A DNA stretch of 64,000 nucleotides, taken from Sediminitomix flava (lineage in GTDB: Bacteria > Bacteroidota > Bacteroidia > Cytophagales > Flammeovirgaceae). The position numbers and the translations under genes were made by a program. Below the pieces are notes generated by a model, which had not been told where the DNA came from, ran no database searches, and was given only the letters and a program-made list of their open reading frames with translations. The stretch spans positions 1 to 64,000 of the forward strand of contig NZ_QGDO01000008.1 of assembly GCF_003149185.1 (NCBI RefSeq). Reading direction: 5' to 3'. Below are positions 63,697 through 64,000 of this stretch, piece after piece; the first letter of the stretch is position 1; the number at the start of each line of letters is the position of its first letter.

Positions 63697-63715
63697 GTTG
63701 ATCTTTTTTTAGTGA

Positions 63716-64000
63716 CTACAATGAAATCCCTCTTTTCCATGGAATAAAATCATCTTGTCTTAATCGCATTGCATTTGTTTCAGCCTTCCCACTTGCAACA
63801 GCCAGTAGGTAGTCCAACATTTCTGCGGCTTTTTCTGCTATACTGTTTTCACCTCTTACTACAGCCCCTGTATCAAAGTCTATGATATCTTTCATGCGTT
63901 CAGCTAAAATGGAGTTTGAAGCCACTTTGATAACGGGTGTAATCGGATTTCCTGTAGGCGTTCCAAGTCCTGTACTGAAAGTGATAAGTGTAGCTCCAGA
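63716..64000 (-). CDS. uxaA: Altronate dehydratase, C-terminal part (runs off window)
   Basis: The last 94 codons of UxaA. The frame is open to position 64000 and reads SGATLITFSTGLGTPTGNP, then TPVIKVASNS, typical of the enzyme's C-terminal half, and ends PWKRGISL. It dehydrates D-altronate to 2-keto-3-deoxy-gluconate, the step after tagaturonate reductase. The start lies beyond the window. The operon suggests uronic acids are among the sugars this organism uses. Confidence 0.9.
   Translation of the reverse strand, partial: SGATLITFSTGLGTPTGNPITPVIKVASNSILAERMKDIIDFDTGAVVRGENSIAEKAAEMLDYLLAVASGKAETNAMRLRQDDFIPWKRGISL

Noticed and set aside
1-64000. tRNA or rRNA genes
   Set aside because: No cloverleaf with T-loop GTTCRA and no rRNA segment was found by reading both strands.

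Overview
The window looks like chromosome from a marine, polysaccharide-degrading member of the Bacteroidota, probably Cytophagales and Flammeovirga-like. Support for this: low GC; many type IX secretion (T9SS) C-terminal sorting domains; secreted sulfatases with formylglycine motifs; weak Shine-Dalgarno sequences; and a dense cluster of GH49-like, GH2, GH43 and GH27 hydrolases. The genus is inferred from gene style and was not tested by a database search.

Region 1 (1-11545) is an integron-type gene cassette array. Thirteen cassettes, all on the + strand, mostly hold one small gene each and are separated by attC-like sites of about 75-85 bp. The sites run from an R''-type AAC box to an R'-type GTT box, with nested complementary arms between them. 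The strongest evidence is internal: for nearly every cassette, the first 9-10 bases after the upstream site are the reverse complement of the R'' box at that cassette's own 3' end (for example GTTGTAGCCA at 597 and TGGCTACAAC at 1240). This is expected if each unit once circularised by site-specific recombination. Cargo includes NTF2-fold and SUKH-type immunity-like proteins, a DUF2071 protein, a two-gene PLP decarboxylase plus Ada-like cassette, a zinc-ribbon/PH-like membrane protein, an HExxH lipoprotein and a thioredoxin-like lipoprotein. Sites decay towards the right-hand end, so the integrase and attI, if present, should lie left of position 1.

Region 2 (about 11970-53454) is a polysaccharide utilisation region for a sulfated, probably algal, glycan. 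It contains five sulfatase domains, four GH49-like beta-helix domains, a GH5-like clan GH-A enzyme, GH2, GH27, three GH43-type propellers, a DUF5060-like GH-A enzyme, a possible alpha/alpha-toroid protein, a stand-alone carbohydrate-binding-like protein, an aldose 1-epimerase and an MFS transporter. Transaldolase and transketolase sit inside it. The most striking gene (28733-32503, - strand) fuses an S1 sulfatase to a GH49-like hydrolase. A close relative of the same pair is present as two adjacent genes at 19436-24685. No SusC/SusD pair and no dedicated regulator is visible here. The glycan cannot be named from sequence alone.

Region 3 (54039-64000) holds a DMT transporter, a Tat-type metallophosphoesterase, NADP-isocitrate dehydrogenase, a run of small exported or hypothetical genes, a CrtA-like gene, and the start of a hexuronate operon (uxaB and a partial uxaA) leaving the right edge. 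A dispersed palindromic element occurs at 47886-47992 and, inverted, at 62050-62143. The first copy lies inside a 217 bp MITE-like unit with perfect 14 bp terminal inverted repeats.
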